From positions 18,166,001 through 18,230,000 of the forward strand of contig OZ038456.1 of NCBI GenBank assembly GCA_964036195.1: a stretch of DNA of 64,000 nt, written 5' to 3'. The position numbers and the translations under genes are program-made. Positions 18,826-28,726 of the stretch are shown piece by piece. Origin of the DNA: Sphaerolaimus hirsutus (lineage: Eukaryota; Nematoda; Chromadorea; Monhysterida; Sphaerolaimidae). The notes beneath the pieces were generated by a model. The model saw only the letters and a program-made list of their open reading frames with translations. It did not search any database and was not told where the DNA came from. Numbering within the stretch: the first letter of the stretch is position 1; every line of letters starts with the position of its first letter.

Positions 18826-21800
18826 TCACTTTGGTGCACTGGCATACACGAAAAAAAGAAAAACATTGAGTGACTGTGCAATGATTAGGCAAATAATGTC
18901 AAGTTTGAAGCAGATCATGGCCCATTTTTGAATGCCTTCTTGCATGCTTATTTCCATGCCATTGACAATTTTTTTGATGCATGCTAGTTGATGTGCCATT
19001 TCATGCAGTGTATCAGTCTGTGAATTTAAATCAGTTTTGTTACTTTTTTGACACCTGTCCGATATTTAATTGTAGAGGGTAAATTTTTCTGATTGGGAGA
19101 ATATCCATGTTTGAGTGCACTATTGTCAAATTTGGATGGGAAAGTGCTTGATGCTTTAGGTAGGCTTAATATAATATATAATATTGACCATTTGTGGTAT
19201 TAAAATATTTTTGACAAAATATTGATATTGAAAAGTGATTTCAATGCAACGCTGCAGTAATAACCTGATTATTCCAACTGTTGAATGGTTGAACGTGATA
19301 ATTGAACTGACACAAATAAATTAGGATAAAATCAATTACAAGTGTATTACTGACCAAATGTTCATTGGCATTGACTGGATTATGATTAGTGATAGTTATC
19401 ATCTCCAGCGGACTGGTTTGAGTATACTCCTTTTGTTTACCCTTGGTGCTCCTGTTGTCTTCATTGGTGCTGAGCTGCACATTGATGAAATTTTTTTACA
19501 TATTTAAAGTATGCATACCTATCTTTTTGTACAGTAAAATGTTTTTGTCTACATGGGCATGAGCCATGCATTTTTGGCAGTGCATCTAGAAAACATGAAA
19601 GACACAAACTTACCCAGAAAACTTTTGTGATGAACCAAGGTACTGTATAACCAATTTTGTCCAGTGATTGCATGTACAAAAGAAATGTTGCAATGATTGT
19701 TGAAACACCACAGATATACATCTGCCAACACATGTAAAGCCCTAGGCACAACGTTTTTGTAAATTTGATTGATTTTGCAATTTACATGGTTCCAAAAAGT
19801 TGAAAAACATAGCATTTACCTAAATATGGTACCGCTGTTCCAACTTTGGGCATCGATGATGTAACTGTGATCAGCAAAAGACCATGTGCCAACATACCTG
19901 CCAGACCTATATGCACCTGCAAATATCCTAAACAGATACTGATTGATTTTTGAGATAGATTTTGTTTCTGGAATTTGAATTTCACCTTTTGAACTCTTAC
20001 AAGACTGCTCTCATCTGGTGTAAATAAGCCAGACATGAATTTCCTAAAATTTAAGGGTCTGGCATCCAATTCTTTCTTAATTCTGTCAATTGGAATTAGA
20101 ACATTTGTTTTCCCACTTTCCCAAAAAAATTATGAAAAATAATATGTGATGGCCAATTTCCACACTGATCTTGAAGATTGAAGTTTGAAAATGCCAGGTT
20201 GCATTTGTGCTACAGCAAAATCTGTGCTTCCACATTTGAATGTCATTTTAAAATTTATAATACAATTATGGCAATCTGAATGTAAATACATTGTGGAAGC
20301 ATGTGGATAAAATGGTGCAAAATCTGCATTCAAGTGCATGTGTGAGCAACCAAGTGTGGCCCACCATCACAATTCATAAATTATCACCCTCTATTGCAAA
20401 TATTTGCCTATGACTTTAAGCATCAGAATCAACCACAAAGCAGAAATATGGCATACTGATCAGCTTTGCCAAAAAGTATGAGTGTGGTAATAAGCATGTC
20501 TGGCATCATGATTATCATTATATAGTAGTGGGATTTTCTCTTGATTTTGAAGTACAGTTCAGCATTGTACCATGTTCCCAGGGTGTCAAATGATAACTGC
20601 ACTATTTTTGAACTTGTTTCCCCCAGAATCCATTCTAAAAAAGAGAACATATTTTTGTAATACTCAGACAGATTGCATGCAAAATTCAAACCTTGATTGG
20701 TATCTGCTCCATATGTCTTCTCAAATGTGGCATTTATTATTTGAAAAAGTGTTGCATTGAGTGTCCAACTGCCAAATGAGATTGTGCAGGTGTGCTGGTC
20801 ATATGGAAACATTTCCATCTGGCATTTAGATAATTGGGTCCATTTTTACAATCATCATACAGAACTTTAGTTACTGTAAGCTTTTTTCACCTAACCTGAA
20901 GTGTACACAGAAGCTTTACCCTTCCTTTTGTGCTTTCCAATACCCATCCATCATAGCTGATTTTGGCAATCATAGCAGATTCATCTATCATTACATGTGT
21001 TTCTATCCTGACATTAAATAATTTTTATATGTTATGTTTGATTGATTTTGATAGCCCCAAACATGTACATGGTCTATGCCATATACATCCCAGGAGTTAT
21101 ATATCCTAGAGTCCAGGGTAACATTCCAAAGTGAATCGCTCCTCCAGAGCAGGGTTGGATAAATCTCAGAAAAAAATCTGTTTATTTCAGTTCAACCATT
21201 GAGGCAATTCAGAAGTGTTGTGAATGCAATTTTCAGTGTGTTGTGCAGTTGTAATTGAGCCACTTTCCTCTATTATACAGCATAAATATAACACTCACAC
21301 ACACTCTCACACAAATTCATAATTGACATAGGTAGAAGCAAATTGACCATTGGTAGATTCATTGGAAAATGGTTTATTTTCAATGGATTGCCTCTAGCAA
21401 ATTGATTACAAATACAAGTCAGATCGATTTATTAAAAGATTGTGAACATTGTTTTGTGTGTCACAATTCAATGGTCATGCTATTTTGAAATATTGATTGA
21501 TTGTAGAAATATTGATTTTTAATTGGAAAAGCTGCTGCATTTGCACATCTCTATTTGCACTTTGGTTATACACCTGGACCTGACCCCAGATTTTATTAGG
21601 ACGGCATGCCCTGAAAGGCGAGTGCTGGATGGGTCAGGCAGTTTGAATTCTTATTGAATGCTTATTTGGATCCCACCGGCCATTCCTGACTTTCAAGGTC
21701 ATGACATTTTACATGGGATGGGACTGGCTCCGTGTGATTCTATTTACCACTACATATTTAGCATTTGTTTATAATTAACACAGTGACCTACGATTCATCA

Positions 21801-22525
21801 ATAACCACATCGGTTTGCCAAATGTTGTCTTTGATAGGTACATTCAATTCAGTTATGCCATTGTAATCAGCCGGGTCCCATTTTAAGCGATAATCTGTCC
21901 AGTGCTGAAATGGAACTGGTATTTGGTGTAAATGTCATATACAGATTGATGTTTTTACATTTGAAAATACTCACCAAATACACCCAGAGTATGACGTCAA
22001 CAGTTTCTTCTGCATCATTCTACAAAAAGTATAACAATGCATCAATGCGTCAATTGATACCACTCCCAGAACCTGTAAAAATCCCTGTAAAATGTCATGC
22101 AAAGTGTAAAAAGTGATGTAAAAATATCATTTGACATTTTACAGGGCGTTTTACAGGTCTGGGAGTGGCACACGGATAGACATTTTGGTGATGTGCCTTA
22201 AGGGTTCAAATGTGATATATATTATTTTAACTTACTGCATTTCTTCTAATTGTAGAGCGTCGTTCTATTTTTCCGTGATATCGAAAACTTGCCAAAACCT
22301 GCCGTTCTATGGGAGATGCCCTTCTATTAGAAGAAATGCGGTAATACAGACCACGTTGAGCAGTTTTCCCAGCATGACTACAATTTTCAATTTCAACGGA
22401 TTTTTTGCTGATGTAGGCGCCACGTTTTTGGTATAATTTGCCATTAAATCGTTGAATAATAAAATCCTGAAATGATCATCATTCATTTCATCTTGCGCAT
22501 GCGTCCCACATGTCAATGCGAGTGC
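18826..22525 (-). CDS. Cys-loop ligand-gated ion channel subunit, copy A
   Basis: Nine minus-strand exons: 22352-22525, 21975-22019, 21792-21904, 20896-21007, 20457-20818, 19820-19938, 19614-19741, 19355-19474, 18826-19017 (stop). About 454 residues, plus an unfound first exon with the signal-peptide start (exon 1 here begins ALALTCG, like a peptide end). Family marks: [17 protein letters not shown]-x-D-x-R-L-x-W in exon 3, NIWQTDVVI, and a Cys loop with exactly 13 residues between cysteines (C145 and C159, second half MFPYDQHTC). M1 [21 protein letters not shown]2 ending [15 protein letters not shown]3 [20 protein letters not shown], and M4 in the last exon. No vicinal cysteine pair in loop C and neither a GEK nor PAR motif before M2, so agonist and ion selectivity are unclear. 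The join of exons 5 and 6 is odd (see findings). Confidence 0.85.
22066..22170. mobile_element. Introner-like element in channel gene A intron 1
   Basis: About 105 bp with CACTCCCAGAACCTGTAAAA at one end and TTTTACAGGTCTGGGAGTGG at the other. It lies inside the 332-bp intron between exons 1 and 2 of the channel rather than filling it. The same copy is in duplication copy B (38205-38309). Confidence 0.7.
22233..22343. mobile_element. TACTGCATTTCTTCTAAT MITE in the same intron
   Basis: A 111-bp inverted repeat: TACTGCATTTCTTCTAATTG at the left and TAGAAGAAATGCGGTA at the right. Its right end lies eight bases inside the intron from the donor of exon 1, so the first intron of the channel is made almost wholly of two small elements. 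A related fragment is near 12590. Confidence 0.65.
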
Positions 22526-22603
22526 CTGTAAATGTGTAAATTCATGGTATTTTCTTTTTTTAGTTCGGGTACCTAGGTGAATTCCGGTTTACCGGGACCA
22601 TGG

Positions 22604-23362
22604 GCCAGTTCCGCAAGTGGACAAGTTAAGAGTTAAAAGTTAAGAGTTGAGTAAAATGACAAATGGCGAGTTAAGAGTAAAGTTAAAGTTTAAGAGAAAA
22701 GTTAAAGTTAAAGAGAAAAGTTAAAATTTAAGAGTTGAGTTAAAAGTTGAGTTAAATGTTAAGAGTTGAGTTAAAGGTTGAGTTAAATGTTAAGAGTTGA
22801 GTTAAAGGTTAAAAGTTGAGTTAAGAGTTGAGTTAAAGGTTAAAAGGTGAATTAAAAGTTGATTTAAAAGACAAATGGGGAAAAATGTAATAAAAAATAA
22901 TAATAAAATTAAAAAAATGAATTTGGATCTTGAGAGTGTTAGATTTGAAACAACGTTCCGCGATTTTTTCTTTTTTTAGCGATAATTTTTTTGGATACAT
23001 TATTTTCAAATGACGTGCATACAACATTGGCACCATGCCAGCGAACAGCTGTATACATACCAATTTCACATTTTTATTTTTTTAATAATTTTTACCATCA
23101 TTTTCTACTTGTCTCTGTACTCTCAACTCTTAACTCAACTCTTAACTCAACTTTTAACCTTTAACTCAACTCTTAACATTTAACTCAACCTTTAACTCAA
23201 CTCTTAACATTTAACTCAACTTTTAACTTTTCTCTTAAATTTTCACTTTTCTCTTAAACTTTAACTTTTCTCTTAAACTTTAACTTTACTCTTAACTCGC
23301 CATTTGTCATTTTACTCAACTCTTAACTTTTAACTCTTAACTTGTCCACTTGCGGAACTGGC
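22604..23362. mobile_element. Foldback element, 759 bp, upstream of channel A
   Basis: The ends are GCCAGTTCCGCAAGTGGACA and its complement. The arms (about 22604-22868 and 23102-23362) are repeats of AAGAGTTGAGTTAAA on one side and TTTAACTCAACTCTTAA on the other, so a transcript would form a very long hairpin. The loop (about 22870-23100) holds non-repetitive AT-rich sequence. The copy in duplication B is 38743-39501. A related sequence is at about 46790-46930. Confidence 0.75.
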
Positions 23363-23379
23363 ACCAGGTTTGTGAAAAG

Positions 23380-23659
23380 CGGAGTTGTTAAAAGTGAAAG
23401 TTAAAAGTTAAAAGTAAAAGTTAAAAGTGTCAAAACTCTTTTCAAAGTAAAAGTAAACGTAAAGTATTTATTTTTACTCACCCCCTCAGTACAGAAAACG
23501 TAAAGTACATTCTTTTTTTTTACTTTGACTCATGAGTAAACATGAGTAAAAATACTTTTCTCCCCAGAAAACGTAAAAGTGAGTAGTTTTTTAGTTTTTT
23601 TTATTTTTGTACATTTTTTCACCATTCTAACCTTTCACCATTCTAACCTCTAACCAAAT
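23380..23659. mobile_element. Truncated hAT-like element at the duplication edge
   Basis: Begins GTGAAAAG then CGGAGTTGTTAAAAG exactly as at 39511, but stops at CCAAAT (23659), where homology to copy B ends. The complete version with both ends is at 39519-40069. This breakpoint marks the novel side of the duplication. Confidence 0.75.
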
Positions 23660-24529
23660 CGGGTGGGCGCGCCAGCGCCATCCCTCGCTGCCGAGGGAGG
23701 GCGCAAGCGACCGATTACAGGTACTTTTCCCCCGTGGACAACTTGCCCCCGGAGTGTGTTGTATTAGCGTTTTGTCCGTGTTGCATTAGCGTTTTGTCGT
23801 GTTGCATTACCGTTTTGTCGTGTTCCATTAGCGTTATGTCCGCACGGACATAACGCTAATGCATCACACCACGGGGGGAAGAAGTCCATGGGGGGAAACG
23901 TGAAGTAAACGCAAGCGACCCACCCATAATATGGTCGGACACACCAAAATGCGGAAATCGCAAATTTAAAATCGCAAGCACTTCGGAACGCAATGCGCTA
24001 GTGCAGAACCGATTGTACCATTAAAAAGCCCGTGTCGAAAAGTACCACCATGCAAATTTTCAGATCCAACGGTTGAGTTCGAAGGAAGTTATTACGGATT
24101 TTCTTTTTCAAGTAGTGTTGTTGTTGTTCTTGTTGTTCTTCTTGTTCTCCCGACAATCTTCAAACTGCAATAACTTCCTTGAAACACGACCGATTTTCAT
24201 GGTTGATGGCTCATATGAAAGAGCATATGATGCCATTTCTTATTTTCGGGAATTTTTTTCACAGGCTCCGCCCACTTTGGGACGGTATCTGTTTGAAATT
24301 TTCAAACCTCAATAAATTTAAAATTTGAATACAAATGCAGCAATACAAAAAATTTGTTGATGTGCGCCATGACTAGAGCTTTCAAATGAGCCAATTTTTG
24401 GCGATTTTGGTTGAGATTTACAAAAGTTATTCAAGTTTGCTTGTTTTGTGTAAAATGCGCAAACATGCCTGAACTACTGCTTAATGTGATACTGAGCATG
24501 TGACCTTGCATGGTGATTACTATCAGGTC
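23660..24529. other. Joint region between duplication copies, no gene seen
   Basis: Unique to this side of the joint. It contains repeats of GTTGCATTAGCGTTTTGTCG near 23760-23830 and an inverted match around GGACATAACGCTAATGC. An 80-codon frame at 24073-24315 has a leucine-rich start, but no family is recognised and I do not call it. Confidence 0.45.
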
Positions 24530-26815
24530 ATAAATGTCTAGTGGTTAATGTCAAGTCAAATGTCAAGCTATAAATGTCAAGTCAAATGTCAAGTGATAAT
24601 GTCAGGCCAAATATCAAGTCATAAATGTCAAGTGATAGATGTCAAGTGATAAAATATTAAGTGATAAAATATCAAGTCAAATATCAAGTGATAAATGTCA
24701 AGTGGTAGATATCAAGTGAAATGTCAAGTGAAAAATGTCAAGTGATATATGCCAAGTGATAAATGTCAAGTGATAAATTTCAAGTGAAATGTCAAGTTAA
24801 ATGTCAAGTGATGAATGTCAAGACAAATGTCAATTGATAAATGTCAATTGATAAATGTCAAGCAATAAATGTCAGGCCAAATGTCAAGTGATAAATGTCA
24901 AGTGATAGATGTCAAGTGATAAAATATTAAGTGATAAAATATCAAGTCAAATATCAAGTGATAAATGTCAAGTGGTACATATCAAGTGAAATGTCAAGTG
25001 AAAAATGTCAAGTGATAGATATCAAGTGAAATGTCAAGTGAAAAATGTCAAGTGATAGATGTCATGTGATAAATGTCAAGTGATAAATTTCAAGTGAAAT
25101 GTCAAGTTAAATGTCAAGTGATGAATGTCAAGACAAATGTCAAATGATAAATGTCAATTGATAAATGTCAACCAATAAATGTCAAGCAATAAATGTCAGG
25201 CCAAATGTCAAGTGATAAATGTCAAGTGATAGATGTCAAGTGATAAAATATCAAGTGATAAAATATCAAGTCAAATATCAAGTGATAAATGTCAAGTGGT
25301 AGATATCAAGTGAAATGTCAAGTGATAGATGTCAAGTAATAAATGTCAAGTGATAAATTTCAAGTGAAATTTCAAGTTTAATGTCAAGTGATGAATGTCA
25401 AGACAAATGTCAATTGATAAATGTCAATTGATAAATGTCAAGTGATAAATGTCAAGTGATAGATGTCAAGTTATAAAATATCAAGTGATATAATATCAAG
25501 TCAAATATCAAGTGATAACTTTCAAGTCAAATGCCAACTGATAAATTTCAACTGAAATGTCAACTTTAATGTCAAGTGATAAATGTCATGTCAAATGTCA
25601 AGTCAAATGTCAAGTGATAAATTTCAAGTGAAATTTCAAGTTTAATGTCAAGTGATGAATGTCAAGACAAATGTCAATTGATAAATGTCAATTGATAAAT
25701 GTCAAGTGATAAATATCAAGTGATAAATGTCAAGTGATACATGTCAAGTGATAAAATATAAAGTGATAAAATATCAAGTCAAATATCAAGTGATAACTGT
25801 CAAGTGGTAGATATCAAGTGAAATGTCAAGTGATAGATGTCAAGTGATAAATGTCAAGTGATAAATTTCAAGTGAAATTTCAAGTTTAATGTCAAGTGAT
25901 GAATGTCAAGACAAATGTCAATTGATAAATGTCAATTGATAAATGTCAAGTGATAAATATCAAGTGATAAATGTCAAGTGATAGATGTCAAGTTATAAAA
26001 TATCAAGTGATATAATATCAAGTCAAATATCAAGTGATAACTTTCAAGTCAAATGCCAACTGATAAATTTCAACTGAAATGTCAACTTTAATGTCAAGTG
26101 ATAAATGTCATGTCAAATGTCAAGTCAAATGTCAAGTGATAAATTTCAAGTGAAATGTCAAGTAATAAATTTCAAGTGAAATGTCAAGTCAAATGTCAAG
26201 TTAGATGTCAAGCTTAATGTCAAGTGATGAATGTCATGTCAAATGTCAAGTTTAACGTAAAGTAATAAATTTCAAGTGAACTGTCAAGTTTAATGTCAAG
26301 TGATAAATGTCATGTCAAATGTGAAGTCAAATGTGAAGTTGTAAATGTCAAGTCTAAAGTAAAGTAAAGTCAAATGTCAAGTGATAGATGTCAAGTGATA
26401 AATGTCAAGTGATAATTTTCAAGTGAAATGTCAAGTTAAATGTCAAGTGATGAATGTGAAGTGATAAATATCAAGTGATAAATGTCAAGTGATAGATGTC
26501 AAGTTATAAAAAATCAAGTGATAAAATATCAAGTCAAATATCAAGTGATAACTTTCAAATCAAATGTCAACTGATAAATCTCAAGTGAAATGTCAAGTTT
26601 AATGTCAAGTGATCAAGGTCATGTCAAATGTCAAGTGACAAATTTCATGTCAAGTCAAATAACAAGTCATATGTCAAGTCAAATTTCAAGTGGTAAATGT
26701 CAAGTTAAATGTCAAGTGATCAAATATCAAGTCAAATGTCAAGTTATAAATGTCAAGTCTCAAGTCAAGTCAAATGGCAAGTAAAAAGAGAAGTGAAATG
26801 GCAAGTAAAAAATTA
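24530..26815. repeat. Satellite of TGTCAAGTGATAAA-type units, about 2.3 kb
   Basis: Tandem array of 10-14-bp units, mostly TGTCAAGTGATAAA, with variants AAATGTCAAGTG, ATATCAAGTCAA and GATAGATGTCAAG. Longer blocks of units recur (for example the run starting GTCAGGCCAAATGTCAAG at about 24600, 24870 and 25195), which shows higher-order repeat structure. No gene. Similar GTCAAGTGATA words appear singly near 62080. Confidence 0.9.
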
Positions 26816-27175
26816 AATTGAAAAACTTTGATCAATGGATACTGAACTGTGATCCATATTTCTAGTTAATTTTTTTTGTAAACAATCGCATAACGCTATT
26901 GTCAAAATATGAGTTGTACATAGAATTATGATACACTCCTTAACTCCATATTGGTTTAAGAGACATTTCTCAATGAGTTTTGGATATGTCATTTAACACA
27001 TAGCATATGCAAATATTGTTGGCACGCGCTGGCACCATGCCAGCCGATATTTGTAGGATGAAATTCACCCAGTCACATATAAACTTGGCCCTCATCCAAG
27101 TTATGGGTTGCATATTTTTGATCAAAATATAGCGCTGTTTGATGTGATACTGCCACTATATGGGTCTTCAAGGGT
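26816..27175. other. Single-copy AT-rich spacer, no gene seen
   Basis: No open frame or repeat worth naming. The sequence GGCACCATGCCAGC near 27030 also occurs in the loop of the foldback elements. Confidence 0.4.
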
Positions 27176-27179
27176 TATG

Positions 27180-27370
27180 ATTTCAAATTGTGCAATTTTA
27201 TGGAGTGGTGCCATCTACTCCAAAATGGTGCCATTTTCATGGAGTGGTGCCAACTACTCCAAAACGGCATCATTTTCATGGAGTGGCGCCATCTACTCCA
27301 AAACAGCAGTGCCATCTACTCCAGAATGGCACCATTTTTGTGGAGTGGCACCATCTACTCGCCAGCATAT
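27180..27370. repeat. Tandem repeat of about 45 bp with hairpins
   Basis: About five copies of a unit containing ATGGAGTGGTGCCATCTACT and CCAAAATGGTGCCATTTTCA. GGAGT and ACTCC in each unit can pair, as can TGGTGCCA. The short frames across it in three phases are shadows of the repeat. Confidence 0.7.
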
Positions 27371-27857
27371 ATATTGTTCAGCAAGACACCTACTGGGTAT
27401 CATTTGGGGAAGCCTCGGCCACTGGCCACACAAAAGAAGTATATCAGTAAAAAAATGGCTAAAGCCAAACAAAATGTGGACGCTGCCTCCACAGCAAATA
27501 GACATGAAGTGTGTCTCTCAAATGGACATGAAGTGTGTCTCTCAAATGGACATTCATATATATTGGATGCACAAAAGAAATGTATCATTGCTTAGAAAAT
27601 GGCATACACTTCACTGATAACACACTTTACTGTGGTTACATATCCCACCTGAATAAAGAAACTATTTGTATTACATCGCAAGAGTTACATGTATTGACTG
27701 TTAAATGCACAAAAGCAATATATCATTACATCTGCATTGTGAGAAATGTCTCACATTGAACCCAGACTTTTATTTATTCAATAGTTTTCAAGGCAGATTA
27801 CAGTGTTAGACGTACACATCCATGTAAAAAAAGTTTCACACCCTTCAACTATCTGAG
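27371..27857. other. Spacer before the assembly gap, no gene seen
   Basis: Contains two tandem copies of ATGAAGTGTGTCTCTCAAATGGACA (27500-27550). No convincing coding exon. Confidence 0.4.
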
Positions 27858-28057
27858 NNNNNNNNNNNNNNNNNNNNNNNNNNNNNNNNNNNNNNNNNNN
27901 NNNNNNNNNNNNNNNNNNNNNNNNNNNNNNNNNNNNNNNNNNNNNNNNNNNNNNNNNNNNNNNNNNNNNNNNNNNNNNNNNNNNNNNNNNNNNNNNNNNN
28001 NNNNNNNNNNNNNNNNNNNNNNNNNNNNNNNNNNNNNNNNNNNNNNNNNNNNNNNNN
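27858..28057. other. Assembly gap (200 N)
   Basis: Exactly 200 undetermined bases. The round number suggests a placeholder, so the true distance between flanks is unknown. It lies between the two duplication copies. Confidence 0.97.
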
Positions 28058-28685
28058 GCTGCAGCCCCCCCCCCCGCCCCCCTGGATACGGCCCTGGATT
28101 CCACATAAAAAATCATCAATTCCACATAAAGGTGCTAGTTCATACATGAGGTTGATGCATTCCACACAAAAAAATTACTAATGCTGGGCGCTGGCACGCG
28201 TACGAGAAACCCACACATGGAAACAGATGCCGCGTATCAAGTGACGTACATGTGAGTAAACAAAAATGACTCCAGTGACTGCACTCACATAAGCGGCTTA
28301 TCAAAGTAATTAGGAATATTTCCTGATTCTAAAGGCCACTTTCTAAATGTTTCGCCGCACGGTGAAAAACCTTTTTATGTCACTTTTCTGTCATCCAACA
28401 GTGTTTTGAGACCTTTATGAACAACTGTGAATGCCAGAACAGTGACGAAAATCTCTATCCCTAGACCCCAATCCTGATCCCGGAAAAATGCCAATCCCGA
28501 TCCTGATCCCAATCCCGTGACCCTGATCCCGAAATTTCAAAATACCAATCCCGATCCCGAAATCTCAAAAAGTGAATCCCGATCCCGAAAAGTCCATCCC
28601 GTTTGAACCCTACTCTCCAATAGTGCGAACCCTAAAAATGTGCTGAAAACAATATCGGCTGTCGTATTATTAGTGAATTTACGGT
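28058..28685. other. Spacer after gap; CCGATCCCGA repeats
   Basis: Begins with C tracts. From about 28460 to 28610 there are repeats of ATCCCGATCCCGAAA and variants, also seen singly near 10130, 50210 and 51420. The last 70 bp match one end of the TAATAATGCGAC element (44290), joined directly to a truncated CCGTATTTCC element at 28683, the left edge of copy B. Confidence 0.5.
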
Positions 28686-28726
28686 AAACCCCCTGGTAGT
28701 ATTTAGAGGAAATATGGCAAACGTGG

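Larger units (their letters stand above)
14051..23659. repeat. Tandem duplication, copy A (about 9.6 kb)
   Basis: Nearly identical to 28686-39796 apart from a few insertions. Offsets shift from 14635 at the left, through 15560, to 16139 at the right as copy B gains inserted DNA. Copy A has its own insertions near 18061-18440 (CCGTATTTCC element) and about 18512-18765. It carries one 7TM receptor gene and one Cys-loop channel gene. The right edge stops inside a hAT-like element that is complete in copy B. Confidence 0.9.

Noticed and set aside
19586-19613. Possible 28-bp intron GTAAGT...TTTTCTAG after M3 of the channel
   Set aside because: Too short for normal splicing. Skipping from the same donor to the acceptor at 19475-19477 keeps phase 0 into the intracellular-loop exon.
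20130-20339. Minus-strand frame between channel exons 5 and 6 (and its copy at 35690-35899)
   Set aside because: It is conserved between copies only because the whole region is duplicated. It has no place in the channel fold between M1 and M2 and no good splice sites.
22833-23069. Frame starting MKLVCIQLFAG as the missing signal-peptide exon of the channel
   Set aside because: It looks signal-peptide-like but lies in the loop of a transposon foldback, and no donor in correct phase joins it well to 22525. Left open.
24073-24315. 80-codon plus-strand frame with a leucine and phenylalanine rich start
   Set aside because: No homology recognised and a TTGTTGTTCTTG microsatellite makes up the hydrophobic part.
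24530-26815. Regular short repeats that could look like a CRISPR array
   Set aside because: There are no unique spacers of constant length; units are 10-14 bp and grade into one another, and the genome is eukaryotic. It is satellite DNA.
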